A stretch of DNA of 64,000 nucleotides, taken from assembly GCA_963942565.1 (NCBI GenBank), contig OZ012690.1, forward strand, positions 43,899,574 to 43,963,573, in the 5' to 3' direction. The stretch's first letter is position 1. Each line of letters starts with the position of its first letter. A program made the translations under genes and the position numbers. Source of the stretch: Maea johnstoni. Taxonomy: Eukaryota > Annelida > Polychaeta > Spionida > Magelonidae. Below the pieces are notes generated by a model. The model did not search any database. It was not told the DNA's origin and was given only the letters and a program-made list of their open reading frames with translations. This document shows positions 1 through 12,920 of this stretch, one piece after another.

Positions 1-1354
1 CTTCATCTTCAGCCTTCTGTGCGGCCAATCGAAGTTTCTTAGCCTCGCGTCTTTCAAATTCTAACTTGGCTTTCTCCGCCCTAGCCATAAGGGGCCTTAA
101 ATCAACATGTTCGATTTGATATAAATCCATATCTACGTTCGCCTTTGATACTATATTGATAGCATCACTTGCATGCATTTGATTTCTAAACTGCAGTAAG
201 TCATAAATAGCATCATGTGTTGAAAGACTTTTCTGCTTAGGTTCGATCGGCGCCAACTTTTTCGGTTTCCTTTTGGCAAGTTCATCTTTGGCTGCGTCTA
301 TAGTCAATATAAGGTTTGCTTTTCTTGATCTTTCACTCCTCCGCATCTTTGTTTTAGGAGCTTCTGGATCCTTGCTCACTTCTAGCACTTTTGCTGCCCC
401 CCGGTGTGCGGAATTGTTACTCACATTTCTTGGCGCCACCTGGTGTGAGGCACTGTTCTCATCACTCTTTGCTGCCACCTGGTGTGCGGAATTATTACTA
501 ACATTTCTCGGCGCCACCTGGTGTGAGGTACTGTTCTCACTTTTTGCTGCCACCTGGTGTGCGGAATCATTACTAACATTTTGCGTCGCCCCGTGGTGTG
601 AGGTACTGTTCTTATCCCTTTTTGCTGCCACCTGGTGCGAGGAACTATTATTAAGATTTTTGGCCGATTTTTTACTATCATTCTTTGCCGACACCTGGTG
701 TGCGGAATCGTTACTAAGAGCAATCGCCCCCGCCTGGTGTGTATAGTTGTTACTCACATCCTTTACCAACTTCGGCTTTCTGAGGTTCGATGATAATTTT
801 GTCTTTTCTTTTCCATACATCACTTTCCTTTCCTTGCTACCATAACCTGTTTTCACATAAAAACTTTTCTCACCATGATGGCTATGTTCTAACCTGCTTT
901 TATCTTTATGATTTTCAGTGTCGTGGTGATTCACATCTTTATCTTTTGAACCTAAATGCTCAGATGACTTTGCATCCATCATTTCCGCAATTGGAGGAAG
1001 TTTATCTACCGTCCTTCCCTTTCTTCTATACTTGTTGCCTTTAATCACGTGACTTCCGGTCTTGCTACCCTCCCAGAGGAGTTTCTTTTCGTGCTCATCA
1101 AGCAACTGTTTGTTTGTTTGTTTAGTTTTTGCAATTCTCTCTTTTTGCTCATTCACCCTCACGTAGGCCTTGTAGGCCATTTCCTGCCCCCTCTTGATCC
1201 TGTCAAGAACTGTGTTCTGTTCCTTATAGAAGTGTTTAATCTGCGTATTCATATTCACCCTGATAGAGGCGTTATGAGACGTTGCCCATTGGCTTAGTTC
1301 ACTCTGGCGCCTCCGCCTCAGGTCAGCAAGGTTATCTTGGCCTAATTGGCTCAT
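1..1354 (-). CDS. Partial gene: repeat-rich, charged coiled-coil protein (C-terminus beyond left edge)
   Basis: One reading frame stays open from an ATG at 1354 (minus) to the left edge, 451 codons. I do not recognise the family. Residues ~30-90 are charged and predicted by eye to form a coiled coil (QIKHFYKEQNTVLDRIKRGQ). Residues ~205-320 hold about nine imperfect copies of a short peptide with core S(A/T)SHQVA, written alternately as SAHQVAAK and TSHQVAPR; these come from a DNA tandem repeat at ~395-740. The following ~100 residues are basic and end in a Lys/Glu/Arg helix (EFERREAKKLRLAAQKAEDE). No signal peptide or membrane segment is seen. The ATG is the first Met of the open frame; an upstream exon is possible. 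It could be a host gene or repeat-element cargo; length and codon regularity favour real coding sequence. Confidence 0.6.
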   Translation of the reverse strand, partial: MSQLGQDNLADLRRRRQSELSQWATSHNASIRVNMNTQIKHFYKEQNTVLDRIKRGQEMAYKAYVRVNEQKERIAKTKQTNKQLLDEHEKKLLWEGSKTGSHVIKGNKYRRKGRTVDKLPPIAEMMDAKSSEHLGSKDKDVNHHDTENHKDKSRLEHSHHGEKSFYVKTGYGSKERKVMYGKEKTKLSSNLRKPKLVKDVSNNYTHQAGAIALSNDSAHQVSAKNDSKKSAKNLNNSSSHQVAAKRDKNSTSHHGATQNVSNDSAHQVAAKSENSTSHQVAPRNVSNNSAHQVAAKSDENSASHQVAPRNVSNNSAHRGAAKVLEVSKDPEAPKTKMRRSERSRKANLILTIDAAKDELAKRKPKKLAPIEPKQKSLSTHDAIYDLLQFRNQMHASDAINIVSKANVDMDLYQIEHVDLRPLMARAEKAKLEFERREAKKLRLAAQKAEDE

Positions 1355-4300
1355 CTTAAGGTACGACGAACGTTTGCCATGACGGCGCCCCTTCGCGGAT
1401 GAGACACCTTCCCTAATCATCTTCACTTGTATCTGTATTTCCCCTAAATATCCTGATTTTTACTCGTTCACTTCCTGCTAATCACAGAGACGGACACGTC
1501 ATGGCATGATAAGCCTACTTCTCCGGTTTGGGTCCACTCGTGATGATTTTAATACAGAATACCACAAATGGTGAGTTTGAACTTCAAAAATCTGGCCGAT
1601 GCACCTCAGAGCGTGAGCGATGCACGTGCATCGATGCAAACCTGCGTGGATCCGCGCTTTGTATGTATTTGTATCGGTATTCACCATGAGTATGTACTCC
1701 CTGAATTTACTTAGATAAAATAGTTGCTGTGCATTGCCATTCTAAATATTATGGTAATTATGTAACACCCTTGTGGATCATACTGACCTGTGTTGGTTTT
1801 GATAAAGCAACTTGTAGTCAAAGTTAATCACACTTCATTAATATGCACAGATTCTGTTTTAAATTCAAAATCCTCAGGATTCATACTTGCGTGCATTTGG
1901 GTTAAGCTGGTTACCTTTCATTCTTTAAGGAATATCCCCTGAAACCATTCTGATGCCAGTGTGAATTCCATTCAAACTAGTAGTTGTCCATTGCCATAAA
2001 TGTCCACACAAGAGTTTGGTATTCATAAAAATATACTCTGGATCCTTCCTGGTGTATAGTTGGGTTAAACGAGCTCACATGCACTGCAACTGGTAAATGC
2101 ACCCACAGGGGTGTACACATATTCAAATCCTTGAGCACAGCAATTCTTCCCTGTACTCCATTGCTGCCTATTGGTAAGACGCTTGGTTCCTAATTTGCGA
2201 TCCCGGTCGTCGACTATCAGCTAGACCTCGGTTCATAAGCGTTGTGACAGAAGGGCTATATTTGGCAACTCTTCACCTGAAAGACCCCCTGCGAATGTTA
2301 CGCGATGAGACTTCAGCTGCTGAAAGGGACAAAAACCTAACAGACTAATTACAAACAAAACACCTTCCTTGACCGCCCTGACGTCACTGCTTTTGAGTCA
2401 AATAAGTCTGCCTTCACTGCCACTAAAAATGCCACAACATTCCGTGCACTGTCCTTCTCGTTCAGTCATTCATGATACGAGAACATGGAAACATTTTGGT
2501 AAAAGATGAATATTTGTGAGAAATATTTGATTAAAAGTTTGCTGTTCACGTTGACCCTAAATCTCCTCTTCAGTATTTTCAAGTGTCACTCTATGTGATA
2601 AGTTACGTTCGTAGTAGCCAGTCCCCACAGCAAACGAAAATGGGTAGACCAAACTTCGTGTTCGAAATTCGCTTTCAACATCCAATGCCCTTATTTCAGT
2701 ACGTATCGTTACCACTATTATAATGACCGTGCAGCTGCCAATGCATGTATGGCAGGTATGTTTGTCATCCTTTTGTTCTCTATGATTGGCCACTGTTATG
2801 ACGAAGGGTAAGGGGTTATTCCAACAGGACCATATTGATTATATCACGAATCTCGATATCTTCGTCAAAGATAATATTCGTTTGGGGTAGCCATGCAGGC
2901 AGCAATGGTTAGCTGCGAGAGTGTTTATCATACACTAGTATGTTGACTCGTTGAAATCCTAACCGCTGAGTACCAACCTAAATCAACAACCCCCTGCATA
3001 GGACAATAGGTGTGAACTTAAATACTAGTAGTCGCTATTGTAGATCTTACGTAGGCAACATAACATGTTTTGATAATTTAACCCCACAGGCAGTAAGTGG
3101 TTAGTTGCTTACAAGCATGGCAGTAGTAAGGTACATAGCAATAATATATCGGGTATGTGCTTATCACAATCCTCCCATTGTCACAATACAAAGTTGAACA
3201 ACTAGGAAGAGAATATTTCTTTCTCTTCCATTACGAACACCTTTCAGAATTTAAGTCATACGATGACTAATAAATTGGACGCGTGAATATTTGGTACACT
3301 TTTACCAGTTCCACTTGTAGCTGTGTACTTAAGAATAGGGCGTTGTTTTGCTTTGTACGGTACGTCACTGTGCTGTATTATGGGAATATACTGTATATAT
3401 CTTTGTTCAGTACAGTACTGTATTTCTTTGAAATGTTATACTCCACTGTACTCTGCTACAAGAATGCACTAAACCATTGATGCTTGGAACGGCGAAAAGC
3501 AGCCTGAAAACCTTGGTGCAATCTTGAAGATAAACGAAACGTTTGGAAAATATCTGAATGAGAAATGTAAATAAGAACACTTTCAATAACTCTCCTTCAA
3601 ATATTTCGTAAAATAAATTTGAATTCCTAAGTTATTGTCTAAAATACTATAGATCCAGAAGACAATTTCACTTTGCGCTACTGCATTGCTTCGTGTTGTA
3701 GGGCACTTAAATGTACTGTATACACAGCGGTGTACTGTAGAGTAGTGTATTGCTATGCACGTAACGATGCTGAGTTGTATTGCATCACAAGTTGTTTTGC
3801 ATTAATTTCTTCTGCAAGATACTCCATGCTGTATCATAATATACTATTCGGCTGCGCACTGTATGGTTCTGTATTGTTTGTTTAACGGCATGATACACCA
3901 CTGTACTATATTATACGGCAATGCACTGTGGTGTTCTTAGTTCCAATCCTCATATGAGCGATAAGGGTATATGAAGTGACACTTTCATTCCGCATGCTAA
4001 ATTCTATTTACCCCTTCAGGCTGTCATCGGGGTGGTAGATTCCTCTGTTGAAATATGCTGAAGCGAACTCCAATCCGTCTACATAGAAATCTTCAAGTTG
4101 TTGAAGTGGTTATCCAAAAACTTCTGCACGAGGCATCTTTCTTAGGAACAATAATGCGATGAACAGTAGATCGAAAATCTTGAAGGGTCAAAGTATGTTG
4201 CTTGTGTGTTTAATTTGTCCGAACTTCAAAGAGATTAGATTATTTAGATATAAGCACATTGAATAACAGCTATGAACACACAGATACATACTTCGTTATG

Positions 4301-6699
4301 TACACACGCAGTCTGTGGTATTTCCAAACGCTGCGGCTTTTTGGCTTGTTCTGCTGCTTATATCGAGAAAGCTAGGATCTCTCTCTCTCTCTCTCTCTCG
4401 TAGAGTTTAGTTCATAACACGTTAGCAGATCTAACTGTTGAATTCCGCGTACATCCTCGCACTTAATATACCCCTCTCTTCTTCCTTACAGTAGAAATGT
4501 TCTCATAAGTGCCTCCCTATCGTAAGAAGCACCTGTTCAGGTAGCTTTCATCGCCGTCGCCACCAGCTAGTAGCTGTCTTGAAGTACTGCAAGCAGAATA
4601 CGTAATGAGCTACTTAGTGGTGATCTATTTCTGCAGTACATATTGTGATTATCATGACTGTATATCCAGTGCGTATCATAGATTGTAAACTATAAGGGAT
4701 TGGAAAGTCAGTCTTGCAGAATTATGAACGTCACGAATGGCAGGGTTATGATCACAGAGCTCACTTATAACCGGTGTTGTGAAGAAGAATCGTGTCAGCA
4801 CACTGCCAATGGAGTGCTGTCATCATGCACAATCCAGAGAGAGAGAGAGAGTGAGTCTAACTCTTGATGTGGCTGGTCTTACTGTTAACTGTATAGAGGC
4901 CTTCATATCCTCGGATTTACTGGTTGACGGCGTGGAAAATCTATGTTGGTTGAGGGTTGTTTTGGCAGGGTATGCCTAATAACCGTTATGCCATTATTTC
5001 CATGGCGTAGGGTGCGCTCCTCAAATAGACTTGAGATGTGATAAGATCATCCCTCTATTGTGCCTCGACCCCTCCATTACTTTCACTGTCACCTCCAGAC
5101 CTATGGTTGCCACGCAACACTGTTTAGCCCACAGGCGAGTAGATCTTCCTGAGCGGTATACCCCCTTCAACAAAAAGGATCACCGAAGAACAACAGATCA
5201 GTTTAACCCATTCACAATCGAAGTTTCTTTAGCAAGTATCGTCTGCTGCTCTCATACTTTTGAAAATAACTTAGGAATAAGGCGAAGGTTCATAAAATAT
5301 TTGAAGGCAAGATCTTGTATGGCATTTCTCCTCAGATGTTTTCCACAAAATGCGTTTGTAAGTAAAATATTTCCAAAATAGATGATGAAAAATGCTTGGT
5401 GAACATATCAGCCCAGCCACTGTAAACACGTCTAGATCTTTACGCCCTGCATGCAGACTATAGTTTAGCCTTTTATCTGATCTGACCTTTCAATATTTCT
5501 CGTAAATGAGATTTCTGATCACTCGCTATTGCATGTATTTAGCAGTGGTTGTGTGTCTGATTCCGCGTGATACTCCTATGCGTGGTGAGGATGGGTTCCC
5601 ATAGGTGGCGCTGTAGTCGAACAGTTGTTTGATAATGCTTCAGAACATAAAATCGGATAAATAGGATTTTATAGTAGTTAACGTTTTATTGAAGGTGTTT
5701 TAGTGATGTTGATAGCATCCTAAAGGTGGCGCTTAATCGGAAAATTATTTTAGACTGCTTTCTTACCTGTGCCAAGTATATTGCTTATATATTTTAGAAC
5801 CATACGTGTGAGATGGTGTACCTGAGATACATGGTTGATGTCTCTGATTAGATGTATTTTTTAGTGACATCATTATAGGTAGAAAGGTGACATTCCTGCT
5901 AGCACAACTGTCTGTGTTTATCTGTTCTGTAATACGTGATGTAGAATGGAAGTATGGAATCCTGTAGATGGCACTACAGTCGATATAACTATCCACAATT
6001 AATGTTTCCGAACGTGAGAATCAGAGAGGCACGTTGCGTGTACTTTCATAGATCGTCCAGTGGTTACTTAGTAGTTCCATATATTTTTATAGTTGTTTAT
6101 GATTCCTCAAACTCGTTAACGTACTATGGTAGTACGAAGGGAGTCCTATAGGTGGAGATGTAATCAACATACATTCATACAGATGTCAGTACTGGTAGTT
6201 TTAAATAGAAATGAGCCGAGCTTGAGAACTGTGTATAAAGGTTGAAATCCAGGTATTGTCGATGTATTAATCTTATACACTGACATGTTTACGTTGACGA
6301 CATGTTTCCGTGCTAGTTGTGGAGCGTGGCTAGTATCTACTAGTAGTCAGGATCATTCAGACGACATCGTGAGGCCGACGACATGCGGACCGCGTGTCCT
6401 TGGTCGCTAAGGACGCGACAGGAGCACTCCGACACTAAGCCCATATTTCTAGACTGTCATATGTGAATGGGCGAATATCTATGACACTGTTCAATTACAC
6501 TACACATGTATGTGCGCTACTGATTGAAAACTTCCAAATGCGCTTTAAAGGCATTGTCGGGTATTCGACAAGGTGACAGTGGCATCTAAAACTTAAAACC
6601 CATTCAAATTCATTTAAAATATACACCACTAACAAGAATTCCATGTAACTATGCATAAGCTACTAGTATCCTTGTCAGATCCCCACGATGGACCAAGTG
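1355..6699. other. Gene-poor intergenic stretch
   Basis: No open frame here has convincing coding character. Visible structure is limited to a (CT)n microsatellite at ~4379-4399, a short (GA)n run at ~4838-4851, and a stretch at ~3340-3930 rich in TGTACTGTA-like words on both strands. No RNA gene or known repeat is recognised. Confidence 0.5.
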
Positions 6700-7830
6700 T
6701 GATCGAGAAAATTAATTTAAATTTATTTTCACTCCCGTTTATTGGGGAGAGAAAATAAATTTATATTTATTTTCACTCCCGTTTATTGGGGAGAAAAAAT
6801 AAATTCGAATTTATTTTCAATCCCGTCTATTTGGGAGAGAAAATAAATTTAAATTTATTTTCACTCCTACGATGGTGCAAGTGTGAACGCAGAAAAAAAA
6901 ATTCAAATTTTTTTTCTCCACCGTTTTTTTTTTACCAAAACAGCAGAAAAAATAAATTTAAATTTATTTTATCCAACGTTTTTCCAAAAAGTATTTAACA
7001 AACGATAAACATGATTCAAGAACGCACCGTCCAACTTCCAGTTTAGTACGACATTTGGTCTTAGTGTGATAAATTCCGTAAATTTCAATGATTGGCTTCG
7101 TAGCTTAGGGGATAGTTGTTCGGCCCTAACGCGGCCGACACTGGTTCAATTCACCGACATGAACGACTTTTTTTCATAACTTTATTTCTTTTTCTTTTGA
7201 AGATAGAAAATGAAACTTTTTTTATGTCTAATTCTGACCCCAAATATATATATATTTTTTTCCGCCGTCTTCACGTAGTTTGCCCTTCTTCCGCTAGATG
7301 GCGAACGTTGCCAATAAACTCGTTACCTGTTTCATTATTAGGGACCAGCCATTGCATGCCTTTACATGCTGGTGCACTAATTAGGCCACCGATGTCAGGC
7401 AGGAAATCACAAGTTAACTGTCTGACACAGATGTGTTACCCAGGGGGGGGGGGGGGGGGGGGGGGGCACCCACGTTACCTTTTTCGCGGAAGAAATGGTC
7501 GTTTTAAGACCCCCGCATGTCCGCGATTTTGTAAATGGAGGGTACTTTTTTGTACCCAGGAACGAATTATGGGTGGCCAAAATCCCCTTACAATCCATGA
7601 AATATACGCGTCTCTGACGCCGAGCGACTCCCGAAGTGACGTTGGCTCCCGGCGGGCGTGGGCTTGCCTTCTGAGTCTGATGCCGCTAAACAGGCTGCTG
7701 TTTTTGGAAAAACGGTGGAAAAAAAATTTGAATTTTTTTCTGCCGTTCACACTTGCACCATCGTACAATACCGTTAATTGGGGAGAGAAAAAAAAATTAA
7801 ATTTATTTTTTCCCGACCACTATAGAAAAG
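6700..7830. mobile_element. Non-autonomous palindromic element with long inverted arms
   Basis: The arm at ~6850-6955 (CGATGGTGCAAGTGTGAACG, then A/T runs, then CACCGTTTTT and AACAGCAG) returns inverted at ~7690-7770. Outside each arm are repeats of a local dyad, AAATAAATTTAAATTTATTT, separated by CACTCCCGTTTATTGGGGAG; there are about four on the left and one or two on the right. No transposase is encoded. The middle holds a tRNA-like stretch and a 24-base G run at 7443-7466. This fits a MITE-like or foldback element. Exact ends and target duplications are not resolved. Confidence 0.45.
7094..7165 (+). pseudogene. tRNA-like sequence (degenerate, possibly Val)
   Basis: It has an A-box-like TAGCTTAGGGGATAG, a perfect 5-bp anticodon stem (CGGCC/GGCCG) around loop CTAACGC (anticodon AAC if real), and a B-box-like GGTTCAATTCACC. 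The acceptor stem does not pair and the T-stem is weak. It is either a decayed tRNA gene or a SINE-like head inside the palindromic element. Confidence 0.35.
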
Positions 7831-8519
7831 GAAGGAAAATATATTTCAAGCATTGACTAGTTGCATGGCTCTTTTTCCTGTTGGTATGGGGTGTTATCTT
7901 TATATCAAATAGAAAAATGACACTGGGAACCGAGAAAGGTGAAACAAGTAGTAACATTTTGACAATTTATCCGATACAAAGTAATCATCGCGTGAAAGGT
8001 CTGATGTATTTATCATCAGAAGATATCCAAAACAAAAAAGGGGGTTCACCAGTCGTCCGTCCATGTAGGTGACACCCAAGGGGCGCTAAATTTGCAAATT
8101 TCACGTCTAAAATTGAAAGTCCATTAAAAATAACCCGCAATAAGGATTTCATCGTGTATTGAATTGATAAAAATAATTGTGCCCTGAAATTCTTTGAGCC
8201 CAGAAAATCAGTGAAAAAATAATTGAGCTCTAACTCTATGAAAAAAATAATTGGGCTCCGGTAGTTTACATGTCAGTACTATTGGGGAAAGAACAAGGAT
8301 GTGGTAACACTTTTCAAGAAAAATCAACTTTAATACAACAATAAGTAATGTTATTCTTTATTCACACTTTACAAACCATTGACAGGTCATTGGAATGGAA
8401 TTGCTCTTGTAATGTGGCCAGTTTTTAGTGTTTTAGGGAACCTTTTTCCCCTGAAAGCTATTGAAGAGGGTGCTAGAACAAAAATCGAACATCTCCCAAA
8501 AACATAATATCAACATACG
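7831..8519. other. Non-coding stretch
   Basis: AT-rich sequence with no convincing open frame, repeat or RNA gene. It ends where the 210-bp tandem repeat begins. Confidence 0.4.
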
Positions 8520-9135
8520 CATGCCCAAGGGCACACAGTCCTGCACACCAAAAAAGGGTGAAAAAAGTAAATTGTTTCATCTGGAATCACTCATTTGGGG
8601 CTCACATGAGGCTGAGAATACATCTCATAGCATCTAGAACCTCTCTGGCTTCTGGGAGCCTTGAGTGGCCCCCAGACCCCTAGCCGCAATGGCAGTGCGC
8701 CACATGCATACAGCCCTGCACACCAAAAAATGGTGAAAAAAGGGAATTTTTTTCCTAAAAACAGAAATACTTTTCATCTGGAGATTATCGATATCAGTCA
8801 CTTGGGTCTCAGATAAAGCTGAGGATGCATCTCAGAGCATCTAGAAACTCTCTGGCTTCTGGGGCAGCTCAAGGCCCCCAGAGGCCAAAGAGACGCATTG
8901 GCAGTGCGCCACATTCAGACGGCACTGCACACAAAAGGATAAAATAGGTAAATTGTTTCCTTAAAACAGAAATACTATTCATGTGGAATCACTGATTTGA
9001 ATCTCAGTTAAGGCTGAGAATGCATCTCAGAACATCTAGAACCCTCTGGCTTCTGGGGGCCTTGCACGGCCCCCAGAATCTGGTGGAGTCTGGACCCCGG
9101 AGCCCCTTGCTGCAGTGGCAGTGCGCCACTGCCGA
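8520..9135. repeat. Tandem repeat, about three units of 209-217 bp
   Basis: The word GGCAGTGCGCCAC recurs at about 8691, 8900 and 9117. The same order of sub-motifs is seen in each unit: CTGCACACC, GGTGAAAAAAG, CATCTGGAATCACT, GCTGAGAATGCATCTCA, and CTCTGGCTTCTGGG. The copies are clearly diverged, so the array is not recent. Confidence 0.65.
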
Positions 9136-9687
9136 AAGGCAATGACATAGGGACACCCTACTTCCCTAAAATATACAATATTATCTTCAATAAAAGATTC
9201 GAGGCAAGTCGATTTCTTGCACTTTTTTGTACTTCCCTGCGGTAATGAAAAAAAATATTGAGCCCTCAAAATCTGTGAAAAAAAATTGAGCCCCGAAATG
9301 ATGAGAAAATAATAATTAAGCTCTGAATCTCAAACAAAAGAAAAATTTGCCCCAACTTCTATCCCCCCTGGATATCTAATGGTCATTGCATAAGGGCTGC
9401 TACGCATATACATTGAGTTTAGGACGGACAGTTGATCAGCATAACATAAAGGCCTAAGTCAATTTTAGAAATTTGATAACAAAACTTAAGGTGACAAAAA
9501 AAGGTTTTCTACAGGTAGATCTTTTCAAAATCCATCAGATACCTTTTTTGTTCAATTTTAGCCTTGTCTAGGAGACATGAATAAACAATATATTCATTCC
9601 TTTGTTACATTCACGTTAAAGAAACATTACATTAAACAAATGCAACATCTCTGTGGGGTTGCCAGCATGATTGCATCCCCCGAGAGT

Positions 9688-9743
9688 GCCCTAACCCTAA
9701 ATCGCGCTAACCCTAACCCTAACCCCTAGGGTTAGGGTTAGGG
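9688..9743. repeat. Inverted interstitial telomeric repeat (hairpin)
   Basis: A run of CCCTAA units is followed directly by TTAGGG units. The outer arms TGCCCTAACCCTAA and TTAGGGTTAGGGCA are perfect inverted complements around a CTAACC-rich centre. This is a tiny head-to-head telomeric block rather than a chromosome end. Confidence 0.7.
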
Positions 9744-9757
9744 CATTCTTTCCGGGG

Positions 9758-9865
9758 CCCTTTACGGACACACTCACGGCCCTTTTTGTACATTCGGCCC
9801 TTAACGTACATGTTTTTGGCCCTTAATGTATGTTCGGACCTTTTTGTACATGGCGCCCTTTTGGT
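9758..9865. repeat. Short degenerate tandem repeat (about 25 bp)
   Basis: Four to five loose copies of GGCCCTTnnnGTACAT follow the telomeric hairpin. The unit is too degenerate to assign to a known repeat. Confidence 0.4.
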
Positions 9866-12800
9866 ACCATATATCAAATTTTCGTCAAATTTTTAATGAC
9901 CTTGAATGACCTTGAGCCTTTAATATGAGAAAAAGGGGTTCTAGTGGGTATTAAGTGTGTCATCGATTTTGACTGTGCAAGATATTTAAGATCAAAAAAA
10001 GTTCATTAAGGGCCACTCAGTGTTGGCTGCTGTAATAAAAAGGGCCGAAGTCTTTTTTCATTTTTTTTCAAAGATAAGTGCGGGGTAAGGGCCAATATTT
10101 ATTACACAATCTCATTGGCCTAAAATCTTTTATATAGCACCGAGGTCCTGTGTATCTGATACACTAAAACACATTCTAAGGTGATTTTCAGGTCAAATAC
10201 CCTTTTTTTACTGCTTTTAAGCCTGTATTAGTTAATTACCAATAATCTGTTGAAACAATCTATTGGAAATCAATGGAGGGTGCATTTCCCTGGAATTTGA
10301 TATATAAGTCATGAAAAGAGGATTCAGAATGATTGAGCTATAATTAATTTTAATGTCAAATTGGAAATTTACTCTTAACTATTTTCCAGCAGGAAAGGAG
10401 GTTCCCCAAGCAATTTAAGCCTTTATTTTATCATCATGGGCCTCATGTATGATGTAGAGCTCCTACAAGATGGCCACTATTGCCTTATCAATGTGTACCG
10501 ATATGGATATTGGCCATATTTGGGGACTTGTACCTCAATCCCAAAGCTCTTAATTAGCTCAGAACTGCACAAAACCTGTCTTGAGGGATGTAGAGAAGTG
10601 GAAAATAGTCAAAGAAAATATATTCATTGTCTGTTGTGCCCCTTATGAGGAATAAAAATTACCCTTTTTGGACGCAAAAAACCCTCACGTCCTTAGCAGT
10701 TCTGCTGAAATTCTTTAATACTTTCACAGTCCCTATCTCCTTCATACATACTCCTTTATCTTCAAATAAACTATATTCCTTTAGGATATAATGTCATCTA
10801 AGAATCAGGTAGCGGGGGGTAAGTTCGGCCGGGTTAGGGGTTAGCATAGGGGGTTAAGGTCAAGTAAGGTACCATTGGAAAGGTCTCAGTAAAAGAAAAT
10901 GTTTGGTACCACCCATGACCTTCAGAGGTCAAGTTATGGATTTTTGAAAAAGGTCAAGTTATGGATTTTTGAAAAAAGGGGTAGCGTGGGGAAAGTTACA
11001 CAGGGTTAAAAGTTACGGGGTATTAGAGGTCACCTATATATTTTTGAAGGTCATTTCTAACCCCCTACTTGTATGACATGTTAGAATACCAAACCCCATA
11101 TCAGCCATTCCACCTTATCGGCCCACATTGGGGCTGGAAGTTGGTCACGAGGGTTTGTGTCACAGATCTTTCTAAGACTATTTTTTTCTGAAACTAGTAT
11201 ATCTCAAGGGCAAAAGCCCAAAATATCTGCCTACAAAGTCTTCAAACAAAATTTTTACAGCAGTTTGAAGTTAAGGCTATCCAAATTTCAGAGGACCACT
11301 CAAAATATGACCTTTATTTGATTTCAGGCTTGTACTAATGTATTGAAAAGGCTAATACCACATTGTATGCTATTTTTATGAAGTAAACTGTATGATGGTT
11401 CAAATAAATACAGCTTTTGCATATACTTCACTTGTTTTTTCACCATTTTGCCACTGTTTTGTGAGGTATAGTTTCAAAACTGTAATGAAGTCCTGAAAGT
11501 ATTGTCTAACTTTAGCTGTAAAAGTGAGAGATCTTTCTGAAAAATAGTCTAACCTATCTCAGGGAAAGGACAAATTAGTGCTCTGGGACTGGCCCAAAAG
11601 ATGTAGAGCATAAGTGAAAGCATCGCTGGTAATAGCGCATTGATAAACGTTTCGTAAGTTGCGATATTTTTATGTAGAAATTTTTAATTTTTCAAAATTA
11701 ATATTTATGTTCAGAAATCATCTTAATAGGCCTAAAGACACCTAATTAACTTACTTTGTTAATTTGGACTTCATTGCAGTTGGCGATGAGGCTAGGATTT
11801 TTTTCGTTTGTAGGTTGCAGAAAATGGTAGAATTGAAAACACATGAATACAGTCTAAAAATCAAAAGGTTTATTAATGAAACCTGTCAAATACGAAATTA
11901 AAATATACATAGATATCACATGCACCTATCCCAACAATCGTTGGCAAGGCTGAGCCACTTTGGTATGTTAAATTTCACCCAGAAGGCACTTCAAAGTATA
12001 AAAGTATAAAATGAATTAAAATGAGGTATATCTTCTCGCTTGGCAACACCTTTCAAAGGCTATAATGGTGAATTATATTGTACTACTCATAGTTATTTGA
12101 CCTTTTCATAATGATGGAAACAATTTCCAACTGCATGAAGCTAGTTTGGACAACATCTCTTCACACTGACCTGCATTGAGGTTTTGACTAAAATAGTTTG
12201 TAGGTTTCAGGTCTGCTACCGTTAGATGTATCTCAATGTGAAGCTTTGAAACTAGGTAGGTAAGCATCTAATGTCCATTCTTACCATATATATAGGAAAG
12301 TTATACATTGTGCTATTGGAATCACATCAAAATTATCGCTTTGGCACAGCATTGATCAGTACAAAATATGTTTTTTTCATGACACAGATATGGAATTATC
12401 ACATTTATGATCACATAACGGCACAATGGCACCCTTAAATACTTAAAAGTCTACTCATAAAAACAGAATGAGACAAACAAAATAAACAATGCAAGTTTCC
12501 CAGCACTTTTACACTACTACTGAACTTCAAAATGGAGTGTTTAAGTAAGTTATGTAAGTTGCGCAGATCTTCTCCAAAATGATTGGACCTTTGAACATCA
12601 TTAAAGGAAGTACGTTATGACTAGATTTGAGTAATACTTGCAAACTAAAATCGAACACAACTGTAACATTGAATAAATCACATATATGGAAAGTTATTGG
12701 AGATAAAACATCTTCACAATGTCATTTGTGACTCATTTTGAGAAATATACAATATAAAAATGGTTTAAACACTTTAAACCAGCATCCCTTATACTTTTAA

Positions 12801-12920
12801 CAGATGTAATGATTATGCATAGAAGTTATGAAACCTTAACATTTAAACATGCAACAGAACATTTGAAATAACTTAGGAAATGAAGTGTGAATACACTTAG
12901 ATTGTGCGTTGCCTAACCAG
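9866..12920. other. Non-coding, repeat-derived stretch
   Basis: No coding signal is convincing. The part at ~10190-10345 is a diverged direct relative of sequence at ~16255-16375 and ~22505-22610. GTAGCGKGGGGTAAG-like words recur at ~10810, ~10980 and ~15572. One arm of an inverted repeat lies at 11097-11128. Confidence 0.4.
11097..11128 (+). repeat. Left arm of a 32-bp inverted repeat flanking the bZIP-like gene
   Basis: Its 32 bases return inverted at 15303-15334 with a single mismatch. The pair encloses the two-exon gene at 12.9-14.3 kb and could mark the sides of an old mobile element or an inversion. Confidence 0.5.

Noticed and set aside
2150-2260. Possible tRNA gene
   Set aside because: It has GGTAAGACGC and GGTTCATAAG words but no stems pair, so a cloverleaf cannot be formed.
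7116-7856. A 246-codon plus-strand frame
   Set aside because: It runs through a poly-G tract and palindromic A/T arms inside a non-autonomous element; composition is not protein-like.
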